A stretch of DNA of 64,000 bases, taken from contig JBGSPX010000059.1 of assembly GCA_041738345.1 (NCBI GenBank), positions 235,277-299,276 of the forward strand. The letters run 5' to 3'. This DNA is from Proteocatella sp041738345 (GTDB taxonomy: Bacteria > Bacillota > Clostridia > Peptostreptococcales > Filifactoraceae). The position numbers were made by a program, and so were the translations under genes. Below, piece after piece: positions 1-8,879 of this stretch; the stretch's first letter is position 1, and the number at the start of each line of letters is the position of its first letter. The notes under the pieces were generated by a model, which made no database searches, had not been told where the DNA came from, and was given only the letters and a program-made list of their open reading frames with translations.

Positions 1-537
1 TCCCCCTGCAATAAGTCTTTTGCTAAGTTCTTCAAGCATTCCTGAGCTTAAAAAGATTACCATTGTAGCTTGATGTGCTGCCATAAGCGAAATTTCTTCT
101 TTAGGCGGTACTGGCGTTCTGCCTTCCATTCTAGTAAGGATAACACTTTGACTAACCTCTGGAAGCGTATACTCTGCCCCAAGTGCCGCTGCTGCTCCAC
201 AAAATGAACTTACGCCCGGACATACTTTGTATGGAATATTTTTTTCTTCTAATAAATCTATCTGTTCTCTTATCGCGCCGTATATGCTTGGGTCGCCTGT
301 ATGCAATCTTACTACTGCTTTTTGGCTATTGTAGCCTTTTTCCATAACTTCGATAACCTCTTCAAGCGTCATCTGCGCACTATTATGAATTTCACAGTCC
401 GCTTTTGCATATTCTAAAAGCTTAGGGTTTACAAGTGAACCCGCATATATTATTATATCTGCGTTTTCTAAAAAACTTTTTCCTCTTACTGTTATTAAAT
501 CTACTGCTCCTGGGCCTGCGCCAACAAAATTTATCAT
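1..537 (-). CDS. cbiF: Cobalt-precorrin-4 C11-methyltransferase, partial (3' end outside window)
   Basis: SAM-dependent tetrapyrrole methylase that methylates C11 of cobalt-precorrin-4 in the anaerobic cobalamin pathway. The 179 codons present start with MINFVGAGPGAVDLITVRG, the glycine-rich first motif of the family, followed by the IIIYAGSLVNPK region that binds SAM; the GDPSIYGAI-type motif is also readable. The gene runs off the left edge, so the C-terminus is missing from the window, not truncated. It lies 63 bp downstream of cbiL and is probably the next gene of the same B12-riboswitch operon. Start is the ATG at 537 preceded by AGAAGGAGAA. Distinguished from other methylases of the superfamily by the start motif; the exact CbiF assignment is strong but rests on family recall. 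Confidence 0.88.
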   Translation of the reverse strand, partial: MINFVGAGPGAVDLITVRGKSFLENADIIIYAGSLVNPKLLEYAKADCEIHNSAQMTLEEVIEVMEKGYNSQKAVVRLHTGDPSIYGAIREQIDLLEEKNIPYKVCPGVSSFCGAAAALGAEYTLPEVSQSVILTRMEGRTPVPPKEEISLMAAHQATMVIFLSSGMLEELSKRLIAGG

Positions 538-600
538 AAATTCTCCTTCTAATAATCTTAAGGTTTGCACCTCTTTTAGTTTATTTCAGTTAATTTCAGT

Positions 601-1278
601 TTATTCCTTTACTACCACTATTGAAAAATAGCTCGAATCTTCATCTATGTGTTCTAAATCCTCATATACTTTTTCATTTTCCATAGTTGCGCATTCTACC
701 ATTCTTGCATTTTTAAGCTTACCTTTTACTCTAAGTTTTTCTCTAAGCTCCACTATGCTTTTTCCCGACTTCATAAACACTTTATTTGCTTCAAATTCAA
801 GGCACTTATCTACGCCTTCATATGATGCTGGAATTATTAAAAGAGGCTCTTTCCCTTCGCATAATGAATCATTTAGAATTGATGCTACGGCACAAAAAGA
901 GGTTATCCCTGCCACAAGCTGTGCGCGATGTCCCCTTGCTATAACTTTTTTATGTACATACATATAGGTACTGTATATCGCAGGGTCACCAAGGGTTATA
1001 AACGCTATATTCTTGCCAGCTATAAGCTGTTCTGAAAGCATATCTGCGCATTTTTGATGTGCACTTTCTAAAAGATTTTCATCTCTTGTCATTGGCATAT
1101 AGCATTCTAGCATTTCTTTGCCCTGTATATATTCGCTTACTATTTTAAGTGCTGTATTTTCTTTACCCGCTTTAGGATATGCGATTATATCTGCACTTTT
1201 TAAAATTTCTACTGCTTGAAGCGTAAGTAGTTTTGGATCTCCTGGCCCTACTCCAACCCCATATAATATTCCTTCCAT
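601..1278 (-). CDS. cbiL: Cobalt-precorrin-2 C20-methyltransferase
   Basis: Adds the methyl group at C20 of cobalt-factor II/precorrin-2, using SAM, in the cytoplasm. The 225-residue length is normal for CbiL/CobI. It opens with GILYGVGVGPGDPKLLTLQA, the P-loop-like methylase motif 1, then the IAYPKAGKENTALKI segment typical of C20 enzymes, and FITLGDPAIYSTYMYV (motif 3). Stop of cbiD and start of cbiL are 10 bp apart (1279-1288), consistent with one transcript. The start ATG at 1278 has a GGAGAA ribosome site. Function is well supported by sequence; which form (early-cobalt CbiL rather than late-cobalt CobI) is inferred from the neighbouring cbiD and cobalt transporter. Confidence 0.93.
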   Translation of the reverse strand: MEGILYGVGVGPGDPKLLTLQAVEILKSADIIAYPKAGKENTALKIVSEYIQGKEMLECYMPMTRDENLLESAHQKCADMLSEQLIAGKNIAFITLGDPAIYSTYMYVHKKVIARGHRAQLVAGITSFCAVASILNDSLCEGKEPLLIIPASYEGVDKCLEFEANKVFMKSGKSIVELREKLRVKGKLKNARMVECATMENEKVYEDLEHIDEDSSYFSIVVVKE

Positions 1279-1288
1279 CTATTCTCCT

Positions 1289-2542
1289 TTATCCTCTATC
1301 GGCTTTATTTTGTTCACATTTTAGCTCCTTTAGAAGCTTAAGTGCGCATGAACTATAAATTATACTCTTGTGAACTTTGGTGAAAATTATATACTCCACC
1401 TCTATTTTATTTTTTGTGCGGTGGTCTATATGCATTCTTATCTTCTTTTCTATGCTATCAAAGGTTTTTAGGCCTAAATTTTCTGAGTCTGCATTAATTA
1501 TATCTATCATTTCTTCTATGGATATTGCTTCCATTATTTGTTTTACAGTTTCTGCTTTTGCGCCCTGCATAGCACTATGCGCTGCCATTACTTCCTGCCT
1601 TGAATCTGCAGTAGATGAATGTGTATTCATAACGCCTGCTGCTAATTTTATGAGTTTCCCCGCATGACCTATTAGAAGAATTTTAGGGATATTTAGGTAA
1701 CAGCTATAGTCAAGCATCTCGCCTATATAGTTTGAGCATTTAACTCCGTTTTCAAGGTCTATTCCCAGCGCTTCTTTTGCATAGTCTCTTCCATAGTTTC
1801 CTGGACATACTAGCATAGGAGGCACATCTTCAGGCTCGCTTTGCGCTACATAAAGTTTCGCAAATTGAGCAATTTCAGTCTTTATCGTATCAACCAGCGC
1901 TTTTTCGCTCATAGGTTCTACGATTCCACTTGTTCCAAGTATTGAGATCCCACCTATTATTCCTAATTTGGGATTAAAGGTTTTCTTTGCGGTCTCTTCT
2001 CCATTTTCCACTTCCAGTTCTATCCAAAGCTGTGTTGGAAGTGCTTGGGGCTTAATTTCTTCTAAAGCTTCTTTTATTCCGTTTACTATCATTTGTCTTG
2101 GCACAGGATTTATTGCACTCTTGTCTTTTTCACAGCTAAGGCCTATTTTTGTAACCCTTCCAACCCCGTTTCCGCCATAAATGAAAATTTGAATCTGATT
2201 TTGACCGATTTCAACGGTGTGTTCATAGGGATTGCAATCTAAATTTTGCATAAAAAAACTATCTTCATATACTGCATTTACTTTTGCAAAAATATGCAGT
2301 CCATGGGTAACATCAGGGTCATCGCCTGCATCCTTTACTATACTACAGCTTGCAAAATTTTGATTAAATTGTTGATTATGAACATTTAAATTAAGTTCTA
2401 TACCTTTGGGCGTACTCAATCTAACATATTCATAACGTTTTCCTGTCAAAAGCATGTATATCGCGGCTTTTGCTGCGGCTGCACTACAGCTTCCTGTCGT
2501 ATAACCGGTTTTTAGTATTTTTTGACCTTGAACAATTTCCAT
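1289..2542 (-). CDS. cbiD: Cobalt-precorrin-5B C1-methyltransferase
   Basis: CbiD methylates C1 during the anaerobic ring-contraction steps of cobalamin synthesis. The hallmark N-terminal motif GYTTGSCSAAAAKAA is present, followed by the conserved DAGDDPDVTHG, YGGNGVGRVTK and GIIGGISILGTSGIVEPMS segments, and the C-terminal GHAGKLIKLAAGVMNTHS motif. Length is about 417 residues, somewhat longer than the usual ~370-380 because of a C-terminal extension. A GTG at 2548 overlaps the cbiO stop codon (TAGTG); I prefer the ATG at 2542, which sits 9 bases after AAAAAGG. This is the diagnostic gene for the oxygen-independent, cobalt-early route. Confidence 0.93.
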   Translation of the reverse strand: MEIVQGQKILKTGYTTGSCSAAAAKAAIYMLLTGKRYEYVRLSTPKGIELNLNVHNQQFNQNFASCSIVKDAGDDPDVTHGLHIFAKVNAVYEDSFFMQNLDCNPYEHTVEIGQNQIQIFIYGGNGVGRVTKIGLSCEKDKSAINPVPRQMIVNGIKEALEEIKPQALPTQLWIELEVENGEETAKKTFNPKLGIIGGISILGTSGIVEPMSEKALVDTIKTEIAQFAKLYVAQSEPEDVPPMLVCPGNYGRDYAKEALGIDLENGVKCSNYIGEMLDYSCYLNIPKILLIGHAGKLIKLAAGVMNTHSSTADSRQEVMAAHSAMQGAKAETVKQIMEAISIEEMIDIINADSENLGLKTFDSIEKKIRMHIDHRTKNKIEVEYIIFTKVHKSIIYSSCALKLLKELKCEQNKADRG

Positions 2543-2547
2543 AATCA

Positions 2548-3408
2548 CTACCTTTTTGAATTATATAGCTTTAAAATTTCAGTTCTGGCTTCACTTATCG
2601 TGGCGGCACTTTTATCTACATCAAGTCCATCTTTTTCATTTAAAATTTCCATCAGATGCTCTATTCTTGGAAGCCTTAAATTATTTTCTCTTATTAATTT
2701 GGGATTTGCAAATATTTCCTTAGGAGTACCTCTTGCAGCAAGCTTTCCTTGATTCATAATATATACATAATCACTATAAAGCGGCACTAAATCTATATCA
2801 TGTGTTGCAATCACTATCGAAATTCCCATCTTCTTTTTTATATCCTCTAGTAAGGTCATTATCTCACTTACGCCCTGCGGATCAAGCCCTGCCGTAGGTT
2901 CATCTAAGATTATAAGTTCTGGCTCCATAACAAGTACCCCTGCGATTGCTACTCGTTTTTTCTGCCCATAGCTAAGCGCATGCGTAGGTCTTTGAGCTAG
3001 ATGACTTATGCCCGTTTTTTCCATAGCATACTCTACTCTTTTTCGCACTTCATCTTCACTTAACCCCAGATTTACTGCGCCAAAGCTTATATCTCTATAT
3101 ACATCGGCAGAAAACAGTTGATGGTCTGGGTCTTGAAATACTATGCCTACAGTTTTTCTCATTTCTATAATGTTTTTTCGAGAATACTCAAGCTTTTTGC
3201 CATCTATATAGATTTCACCCGACTGCGGTTTTAGCACTCCATTTAAATTTAAAAATAGCGTTGATTTCCCAGCGCCATTTCCGCCTAGTATTGTAGTCGT
3301 TTTTCCTCTTGGAATAGCTATGTCTATATTTTCAAGTGCAAGTTCCCCTTTTTCGTATCTATAGCAAAGGGATTTAGTTTCTACTATATTAATATTATCT
3401 AACTGCAT
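2548..3408 (-). CDS. cbiO: Cobalt ECF transporter, ATP-binding subunit
   Basis: Cytoplasmic ATPase that energises the CbiMNQO cobalt importer. It carries Walker A GGNGAGKST near residue 42, the Q-loop GIVFQDPDHQLF, the ABC signature LSYGQKKRVAIAG and Walker B LIILDEPTAGLDPQG, then the switch histidine in ATHDIDLV. FQDPDxQLF is typical of ECF-type ATPases. The 286-residue length is usual. It follows cbiQ with a 10-bp gap and a AAAGGAA ribosome site; cbiD starts at its stop. A single ATPase would act as a homodimer. Confidence 0.94.
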   Translation of the reverse strand: MQLDNINIVETKSLCYRYEKGELALENIDIAIPRGKTTTILGGNGAGKSTLFLNLNGVLKPQSGEIYIDGKKLEYSRKNIIEMRKTVGIVFQDPDHQLFSADVYRDISFGAVNLGLSEDEVRKRVEYAMEKTGISHLAQRPTHALSYGQKKRVAIAGVLVMEPELIILDEPTAGLDPQGVSEIMTLLEDIKKKMGISIVIATHDIDLVPLYSDYVYIMNQGKLAARGTPKEIFANPKLIRENNLRLPRIEHLMEILNEKDGLDVDKSAATISEARTEILKLYNSKR

Positions 3409-3418
3409 ATTTTTTCCT

Positions 3419-4186
3419 TTACATCAACATATATATCCATACTTGTATCCCTGCTACTACTATTGCTGCAGTAGTTATCCTAGTATCTACTTGATACTGC
3501 ATCCCTACGGTTGTAAGCTCTCCATTATATCCTCTACTTTCAAGCGCATCATATATAGCATCTGCTTTTTTGTATGAACTTATGAATAGCCTAGATATCA
3601 GTTCTGAGGTTGATTTATATGAAATCTTCATATTTATATATCCAAGCCTTGAGTCTTGAGCAATTTTTATATTTTCTGCCGTTTCTGTAAGTATAAATAT
3701 AAATCTATAAACAAGCTCTAGTAATTCTACAAAAAGAGTTGGAAATTTAAGCTTGTAAAGTGCTAAGGTTATATCTGTCATCGGAGTATTCATAACTAAA
3801 AAATACACTGTACTTATAACACCAAGCGCTTTTGAACAAATATGAAGCGCTTGGAATATCCCTTGCGAGGATATCCCGTATTTGTGCGCTCCTAAGCTTA
3901 AGCCTAAAATCAACTTAGTATCTAAGCTGTATCTTCCTATTATTATCGTAATTACTCCTATGAATATAAAGCCAATAGGAATTTTGAACATCTGCCACAA
4001 ATCTTTAGGCTTATGTCCTCCCATAATAATATTTAAAGTAGCCATCGAAATCATCGTAGCTATGCTGACATACAAATTATCTAAAATTATGCATAGAAAC
4101 ATTATGCCTAGAGTTATCAATATTTTAGTTATTGGATCTGCCATTCTAAGCTTTGAGCTATAGGCATATTTATCTGTTCCTATCAC
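3419..4186 (-). CDS. cbiQ: Cobalt ECF transporter, transmembrane (T) component
   Basis: Integral membrane T-component that couples CbiO ATP hydrolysis to movement of the CbiM substrate-binding subunit. The 255-residue protein has about five to six hydrophobic helices and the two coupling-helix motifs with the ARG-like signature: SRLGYINMK (RLG) and ALESRGYNGE (ESRGY). It begins with a GTG at 4186 behind AAGGAGATTTAAGTT and starts 3 bp after the cbiMN stop, so the two are probably translationally coupled. Same operon as cbiO and cbiD. Confidence 0.92.
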   Translation of the reverse strand: MIGTDKYAYSSKLRMADPITKILITLGIMFLCIILDNLYVSIATMISMATLNIIMGGHKPKDLWQMFKIPIGFIFIGVITIIIGRYSLDTKLILGLSLGAHKYGISSQGIFQALHICSKALGVISTVYFLVMNTPMTDITLALYKLKFPTLFVELLELVYRFIFILTETAENIKIAQDSRLGYINMKISYKSTSELISRLFISSYKKADAIYDALESRGYNGELTTVGMQYQVDTRITTAAIVVAGIQVWIYMLM

Positions 4187-4189
4187 AAC

Positions 4190-5299
4190 TTAAATCTCCT
4201 TTTTAGTGATTCTTCCTATTCCATAACCTATTATTCCTGCCCCCAGTGCGGCCTGAAGTGCAAATAATAATGACTCTATCTCTCCACTTGCTGGCTCAAA
4301 TATTGGTTCAAATATTGGCGTATATTCAGAATCTATTTCCTCTGCGATTATATCCATTGCCATACCATCTGCTCCTCCAAATTCAGCCCCCGCTTTAAGG
4401 TATAGTGGTGCAAACGCTACTGCAAAAAATACTACTAATAAAATTACATTCTTTTTCCAGATAGGATCTTTTGTACTCGAAACTGCCATTTTTTTGTTTG
4501 CTTCTGAAATTTCAGAGGTTCCTGTAATCTTTCCTTTTAGGTTTTGAAGGTCATTTATCTCTTCTGAGCTATATTTTGCAAGGATATTAAATACAATTAC
4601 TGTAAGTATTGCTTCTCCTACAGCTATAGGAATTTGTGTAACTGCAAATACGCCCATAAACTTTGTAAGCGAAAGCATAATTCCTCCATTTGGTGATGGG
4701 AATGCTAGTGCAAGCTGGAAAGATGTAGTTACATAAGTAAGTAAATCTGATAAAAAGGCTGCTACAAATACACTGACTGCCGTAGATACCCCTACTTTTC
4801 TAAGTAATTTATAAACGTAATACGCTACAAAGGCTCCTACGATTGCCATTGAGAATATATTTGCGCCTAGCGTTGTAATTCCTCCATGTGCTAATAGCAG
4901 TGCTTGGAAAAGAAGTACTATCATTCCTATTACAGCCATCGGCGTTGGTCCAAAAAGTATTGCTCCAAGTGCTATCCCGGTAGGATGTGAGCAGCTTCCT
5001 GTAAGCGATGGTATTTTAAGTGCTGATAGTATAAATGTAAATGCCCCTGCCATTGCTAAAAGCAGTTTAGCTTTTGGTGCCTGTGCTATTTTAGCGTTAA
5101 TTGCCTTAAATCCATAAATTACAAATGGTGCTGAAAGTGCAAACCAAAGTATAATCCATTTTGGTGATGGTAGAAATCCTTCTGCAATATGCATTGCACT
5201 TGCATAGATAGTGTTAAAACCAAGTATAAGTGCCATAGACGTTACAAATTTTAAGGTTTTGTCTCCTGAACTAAATCTGAATTTCATTTTGTTTCTCAT
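4190..5299 (-). CDS. cbiMN: Fused cobalt transporter substrate-capture subunits CbiM-CbiN
   Basis: Membrane S-component of the cobalt importer. Residues about 20-255 are CbiM: the mature N-terminus reads MHIAEGFLP, whose Met-His supplies the metal-binding site, followed by seven or so helices and the GSCSHPTG loop that carries the conserved His. A ~30-residue linker leads to residues ~280-369, which match CbiN: one helix, the EFGGADGMA motif, then FEPASGEIESLLFALQAALGAG and a final helix. CbiM (~215-250 aa) and CbiN (~95 aa) are normally separate. A Met-Arg-Asn-Lys leader of about 30 residues precedes MHIAEG, consistent with a cleaved signal peptide. Start at 5299 follows GAGGGAGAAAATT. First gene behind the B12 riboswitch. 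Confidence 0.93.
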   Translation of the reverse strand: MRNKMKFRFSSGDKTLKFVTSMALILGFNTIYASAMHIAEGFLPSPKWIILWFALSAPFVIYGFKAINAKIAQAPKAKLLLAMAGAFTFILSALKIPSLTGSCSHPTGIALGAILFGPTPMAVIGMIVLLFQALLLAHGGITTLGANIFSMAIVGAFVAYYVYKLLRKVGVSTAVSVFVAAFLSDLLTYVTTSFQLALAFPSPNGGIMLSLTKFMGVFAVTQIPIAVGEAILTVIVFNILAKYSSEEINDLQNLKGKITGTSEISEANKKMAVSSTKDPIWKKNVILLVVFFAVAFAPLYLKAGAEFGGADGMAMDIIAEEIDSEYTPIFEPIFEPASGEIESLLFALQAALGAGIIGYGIGRITKKEI

Positions 5300-5400
5300 A
5301 ATTTTCTCCCTCTCTTAAAAAAATAAATACATAAGTTCAACTGTGCTGACTTTGCTGAAGATAGGGTTAAAGTATGTATGTAAAATAAATAATGTAATAT

Positions 5401-5431
5401 AAAAAAACCTCGGGGTGCTTGTGCCTCGAGG
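5401..5431 (-). terminator. Intrinsic terminator of the cobalamin riboswitch leader
   Basis: On the minus strand CCTCGAGGCACAAGC pairs with the downstream GCACCCCGAGG-type arm (5408-5431) and is followed by seven U residues (5407-5401). It sits between the riboswitch aptamer and cbiMN, about 100 bases before the start codon, and so should act as the expression platform that stops transcription when adenosylcobalamin is bound. Confidence 0.85.
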
Positions 5432-5454
5432 TCTTATTGTCATATTTACATATC

Positions 5455-5640
5455 ACTTTAACAACCTCTATTCATCGTAGAGCGTCTGCTAACAGAAATG
5501 GTATGTATTCCGACTTAAGTATCCTAATGATTGCTGCGCCTTCCCGGTTTCCCAGTGGCATGTTGCGGCATCACTCCTCTATCACGGCAGCGAGACTGTG
5601 CAGGATTTTAACCTGACTTCCTAAACCAATTTCTGTATTA
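5455..5640 (-). promoter_or_regulatory. Cobalamin (AdoCbl) riboswitch
   Basis: The minus strand carries the B12-box core GCCACTGGGAAACCGGGAAG (about 5524-5551) with the GCGCAGCAATCATT segment after it, and an upstream arm AGGAAGTCAGG...ATCCTGCACAGTCTCGC of the aptamer P3-P6 core. The stretch TTTCTGTTAGCAGACGCT downstream pairs back to the AGAAATTGG start. Together with the adjacent terminator and cbiMN this is a standard off-switch for cobalt uptake and corrin synthesis. Boundaries are approximate. Confidence 0.93.
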
Positions 5641-5660
5641 TTAAATTCTTTCCAAATTAC

Positions 5661-5689
5661 ATTATTCCATATTTTCAGATTTTAGTCAA
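5661..5689 (-). promoter_or_regulatory. Sigma-A promoter of the cobalamin operon
   Basis: TTGACT (-35, 5689-5684), a 17-base spacer and AATAAT (-10, 5666-5661) on the minus strand, with TGG directly before the -10 box. The predicted start near 5654 is immediately upstream of the riboswitch. Confidence 0.7.
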
Positions 5690-5722
5690 TGCGAATTCCG
5701 GCTTAAAAAAGTTTATTGTTTT

Positions 5723-7069
5723 TTATTTCTCAAAGGTTATGATTACGCTACAACCTTTAATTTTATTTTTTAAGCTCAACTTACTACCATGAAGTTTTAA
5801 TATCTGGCTTACTATTATAAGTCCTAGTCCATGATTTCCAATTTCATCTAACTTATCTTCGCTCTTATTTTTCAATATAACTTCTTCGGGAAATCCAGTA
5901 CCATCATCTTCAATTACAAGCTCTGTATAACTTTCCTTTTGTGCTAATTTTACTAAAATATTACACCCATTTGGATTATGAACTATAGCGTTCTCTATAA
6001 TATTAAGTATGGCTCTTCTCATTAAATCTTCATCTGCTAAAATACTAAATTTTTCCATATCTTCCTGCCAGTTTAAATCTATTTGATAACCTTCCGCTAA
6101 ATTTGAATTTAATACTTCAGCCGTAAGTGTTCTTAATAAAGTTGATAGCCTTATTAACTCAAATTTCATTGGATACATATTATATTCAAGTTTTGAAGCT
6201 AGATTCAAATCTGAAACTAATTTTTTTATTTTTTGACTTTGAACTCTTATTATCTTAGCTTTTTCTCTATCAGCCGCAGCTAATTTTGTATCTTCTTCAA
6301 GCTGGCTTGCATACCCCATTACTAAAGACAGCGGTGTTCTTATATCATGGGAAACTCCTGCAATCCACATCGTTCTTGTATTATCACGCTTACTCAAAAG
6401 TGTTTCCTGATTTTTAAGTTTTAAGGATGTCGAATTTATACTTTCTGATATATTGCTAAACATACCTTTACGTTCAAGCGTAACCTCTTCATTTTTACCT
6501 AACGCTTCAATTCCATATACAAGCATTTTTAAAGCTTTATAGGATTTTATGCCCATAATAAGTGCTAACCCTACCGCTACAATGCAATTTAGTATCAGAG
6601 ATGTAAATAGCCATCTAGGCACATCTTGAATAACATTTTCTGGCATTTCAAGACCTAGCTTCCATATACTATTCTTAGGACTTCCAATTACAAGTAATTT
6701 GTCCTCCATACGCCACACTTTTACAGGATAGTCTTTAAGATACCACCTCGAAAAGCCAGCCACTTCTGATACATTAAATTTTCTTGGTATTTCTACAGGC
6801 AATTCATATTCCCAAATGACATTTCCATTTTCATCTAATAGCAGTCCCCACTGATATTCTTCTGCTATTATGAGACTTCCATCTTTTGAGATATCATAAA
6901 CTTCATCTTTAGCACTAAGCTGACTTGCTATTTTAGATATATCGTAATTTTTTATCCCTTCTTCGCTTGCCCTCGTTATCCATAATACAAATACAGTTAT
7001 ATTCAATATTAGTAGCACAAGGGCGATTACTGCAGCTGAGGCTATATATCTGCTTATTACCTTATTCAT
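5723..7069 (-). CDS. Sensor histidine kinase of a lantibiotic-resistance type two-component system
   Basis: Membrane sensor kinase, 448 residues. Helix 1 at ~12-32, an extracytoplasmic region of ~120 residues, helix 2 at ~153-173, then a short linker and the dimerisation/phosphoacceptor domain with the H-box WIAGVSHDIRTPLS (His241), N-box IIENAIVHNPNG, G1 EDDGTGFP and G2 GNHGLGLI. It overlaps the response-regulator stop codon by 8 bases, so the pair is translationally coupled. The divergent ABC exporter of the MutF/E/G type suggests it senses lantibiotics or other cationic peptides, as in CprK- or NsrK-like systems; this is inferred from context. Confidence 0.88.
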   Translation of the reverse strand: MNKVISRYIASAAVIALVLLILNITVFVLWITRASEEGIKNYDISKIASQLSAKDEVYDISKDGSLIIAEEYQWGLLLDENGNVIWEYELPVEIPRKFNVSEVAGFSRWYLKDYPVKVWRMEDKLLVIGSPKNSIWKLGLEMPENVIQDVPRWLFTSLILNCIVAVGLALIMGIKSYKALKMLVYGIEALGKNEEVTLERKGMFSNISESINSTSLKLKNQETLLSKRDNTRTMWIAGVSHDIRTPLSLVMGYASQLEEDTKLAAADREKAKIIRVQSQKIKKLVSDLNLASKLEYNMYPMKFELIRLSTLLRTLTAEVLNSNLAEGYQIDLNWQEDMEKFSILADEDLMRRAILNIIENAIVHNPNGCNILVKLAQKESYTELVIEDDGTGFPEEVILKNKSEDKLDEIGNHGLGLIIVSQILKLHGSKLSLKNKIKGCSVIITFEK

Positions 7070-7781
7070 CTCGTCCTCCTACAAGCTTGTATCCTAACCC
7101 TCTTACCGTCAAAAGATGCTTTGGCGCAGAAGCGTTTTTTTCTATTTTTTCACGCAGCCTCCTTATATGCACCATCAATGTATTTTCATAGCCATATAGG
7201 AAGTCTCCCCATGCTGCTTGACACAACATATCTCCAGTAACTATTTTCCCCATATTTTGATGTAGTTTTTCAAGAATTATAAATTCCTTTGCCGTTAAAT
7301 TATATTCTTTGCCTAAATTATTTACAGTCCCACTATTTAAGTCTATCTTCGTTTCATCCAAATAAAATACTGCTTTCTCTTGATTTTGAAATACTATAGG
7401 AAAATATGCTCTATTTAATACCGCCTTTAGCCTAAGTACCAGTTCTCTAGGCAAAAATGGCTTTGTTATATAGTCATCAGCCCCAAGACCTAGTCCTAAT
7501 AATCTATCCTCATCTTCGTCCTTCGCAGAAAGAAATAATACAGGTACATTTGAACCTTCTCTAAAGCTTCTCATTAATGAAAATCCGTCTCCATCAGGAA
7601 GCATTACATCCAGTATAATCCCTTCTGGTTTTTCAAGCTGAAATTTTATAATTGCCTCTTTATAATCTTGCGCTTCAACCACTTTAAAAAAGCCTTCATT
7701 TTTTAAAATATCCTTAAGCAATTTTCTAATTTCAGCCTCATCTTCTACAATAAGTATCTTACATTCATTTATATTTTCCAT
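7062..7781 (-). CDS. OmpR/PhoB-family response regulator
   Basis: Cytoplasmic DNA-binding regulator, 239 residues. The receiver domain has the acidic pair in ILIVEDEAE, the phosphoacceptor Asp in GIILDVMLPDGDG (about residue 59), the switch Ser in VLFLSAKD and the Lys in DYITKPF. The C-terminal winged helix ends with VHIRRLREKIE and TVRGLGYKLV, the classical OmpR signature. It heads the two-gene operon with the histidine kinase; TTTATGG start behind AGGAGGGA. It probably binds the two direct repeats at 7852-7888 between itself and the ABC exporter. Confidence 0.93.
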   Translation of the reverse strand: MENINECKILIVEDEAEIRKLLKDILKNEGFFKVVEAQDYKEAIIKFQLEKPEGIILDVMLPDGDGFSLMRSFREGSNVPVLFLSAKDEDEDRLLGLGLGADDYITKPFLPRELVLRLKAVLNRAYFPIVFQNQEKAVFYLDETKIDLNSGTVNNLGKEYNLTAKEFIILEKLHQNMGKIVTGDMLCQAAWGDFLYGYENTLMVHIRRLREKIEKNASAPKHLLTVRGLGYKLVGGRDE

Positions 7782-7851
7782 AAATCCCTCCTAATCATAC
7801 CTTAAATTATACCTTAAAATAGGCTTTTATTTTTATATTTACATATGATTT

Positions 7852-7914
7852 AAGGTAAACTTAAGCTTTGCGCAAGGTAGAGTTAAGCGAGTCGCTGTAT
7901 TATATAGCTATAAT
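7852..7914 (+). promoter_or_regulatory. Direct-repeat operator and activated promoter of the ABC exporter
   Basis: AAGGTAAACTTAAGC (7852-7866) and AAGGTAGAGTTAAGC (7874-7888) are near-identical 15-mers exactly 22 bases apart, two helical turns, as expected for a dimeric OmpR-type regulator. A good -10 box TATAAT lies at 7909-7914, but the -35 position (about 7886-7891) has no consensus and overlaps the second repeat, so transcription probably depends on the bound regulator. Confidence 0.6.
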
Positions 7915-7964
7915 TAAATTTAAGCACCACAGCTTAACTACATTTATTATACAAGGAGGAAAAA

Positions 7965-8879
7965 ATGGAATATATAATCACTACTAATTCACTTTGCAAA
8001 ACCTATTCAAACACCACCAGCGTAAAAAATTTAGATTTAAAAATACCCTCAAAAGCTATATATGGATTCTTAGGGCCTAACGGTGCCGGTAAATCCACTA
8101 CGCTTAAAATGCTTTTGGGCCTTGTTAAGCCTAGTTCTGGAAAAATATGCATCCTTGGGAATGAAATGAATTCTAAAAATAGAATTTCTATTTTAAATAA
8201 AGTAGGTGCCCTAATAGAATCTCCTAGTTATTATGCACATCTTACTGGGAAGGAAAATCTTGATATATTTTGCGCCCTTCGTAGATTAAATAAATCTGAA
8301 ATTCCAAGAGTCTTAGAAATAGTAAGACTAGAAAATCAGCAAAATAAAAAAACCGGACAATATTCTCTAGGTATGAAACAACGCCTCGGAATTGCCTGTG
8401 CCCTTTTAGGAAATCCCGAGCTACTAATCCTTGATGAACCCACAAATGGACTAGACCCTGCTGGTATACAAGAAATAAGAGAGCTCGTAAGAAGCCTCCC
8501 TTCTCAATATGGAATGACCGTCTTAGTTTCAAGTCACTTACTTTCAGAGATTGAACAAATGGCTACTGATGTAGGTATAATAAATTCTGGCAAGCTCTTG
8601 TTTCAAGATAAACTCGAAATCCTTCACCAAAAATGTAAATCCCATTTAAGATTTAGAACTTTGAATAACGATTCCGCGCTAAAACTTTTAAATTCAAAAA
8701 ACATTTCCTGCACGCTATCTGATGATTTTATATTGCTTCCTAAATTGGAGGATATGAAAGTCGCCGCTTGCACCGCTATGCTCCATGAACATAAAATTCC
8801 AATCGTACGCATAGAAGAAATGCAAAAAAATCTTGAGGATTTCTTCTTAGATTTAACAGGAGGTGCCGTTAGTCTATGA
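7965..8879 (+). CDS. Lantibiotic-immunity type ABC transporter, ATP-binding protein (MutF/NukF/SpaF-like)
   Basis: Cytoplasmic ATPase, 304 residues, of the bacitracin/lantibiotic exporter group. Walker A GPNGAGKST, Q-loop region VGALIESPSYYAHLTG, signature YSLGMKQRLGIA, Walker B LLILDEPTNGLDPAGI and switch SSHLLSEIEQMA are all readable. The phrase YSLGMKQRLGIACALL is characteristic of this group. Start ATG behind AAGGAGGAAAAA. The stop codon overlaps the start of the first permease by 4 bases. With the two permeases and the divergent kinase/regulator it likely removes antimicrobial peptides from the membrane. Confidence 0.92.
   Translation: MEYIITTNSLCKTYSNTTSVKNLDLKIPSKAIYGFLGPNGAGKSTTLKMLLGLVKPSSGKICILGNEMNSKNRISILNKVGALIESPSYYAHLTGKENLDIFCALRRLNKSEIPRVLEIVRLENQQNKKTGQYSLGMKQRLGIACALLGNPELLILDEPTNGLDPAGIQEIRELVRSLPSQYGMTVLVSSHLLSEIEQMATDVGIINSGKLLFQDKLEILHQKCKSHLRFRTLNNDSALKLLNSKNISCTLSDDFILLPKLEDMKVAACTAMLHEHKIPIVRIEEMQKNLEDFFLDLTGGAVSL

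Noticed and set aside
5419..5616. 65-codon plus-strand frame in the cbiMN leader
   Set aside because: It coincides with the cobalamin riboswitch and terminator, which explain the conservation of the region.
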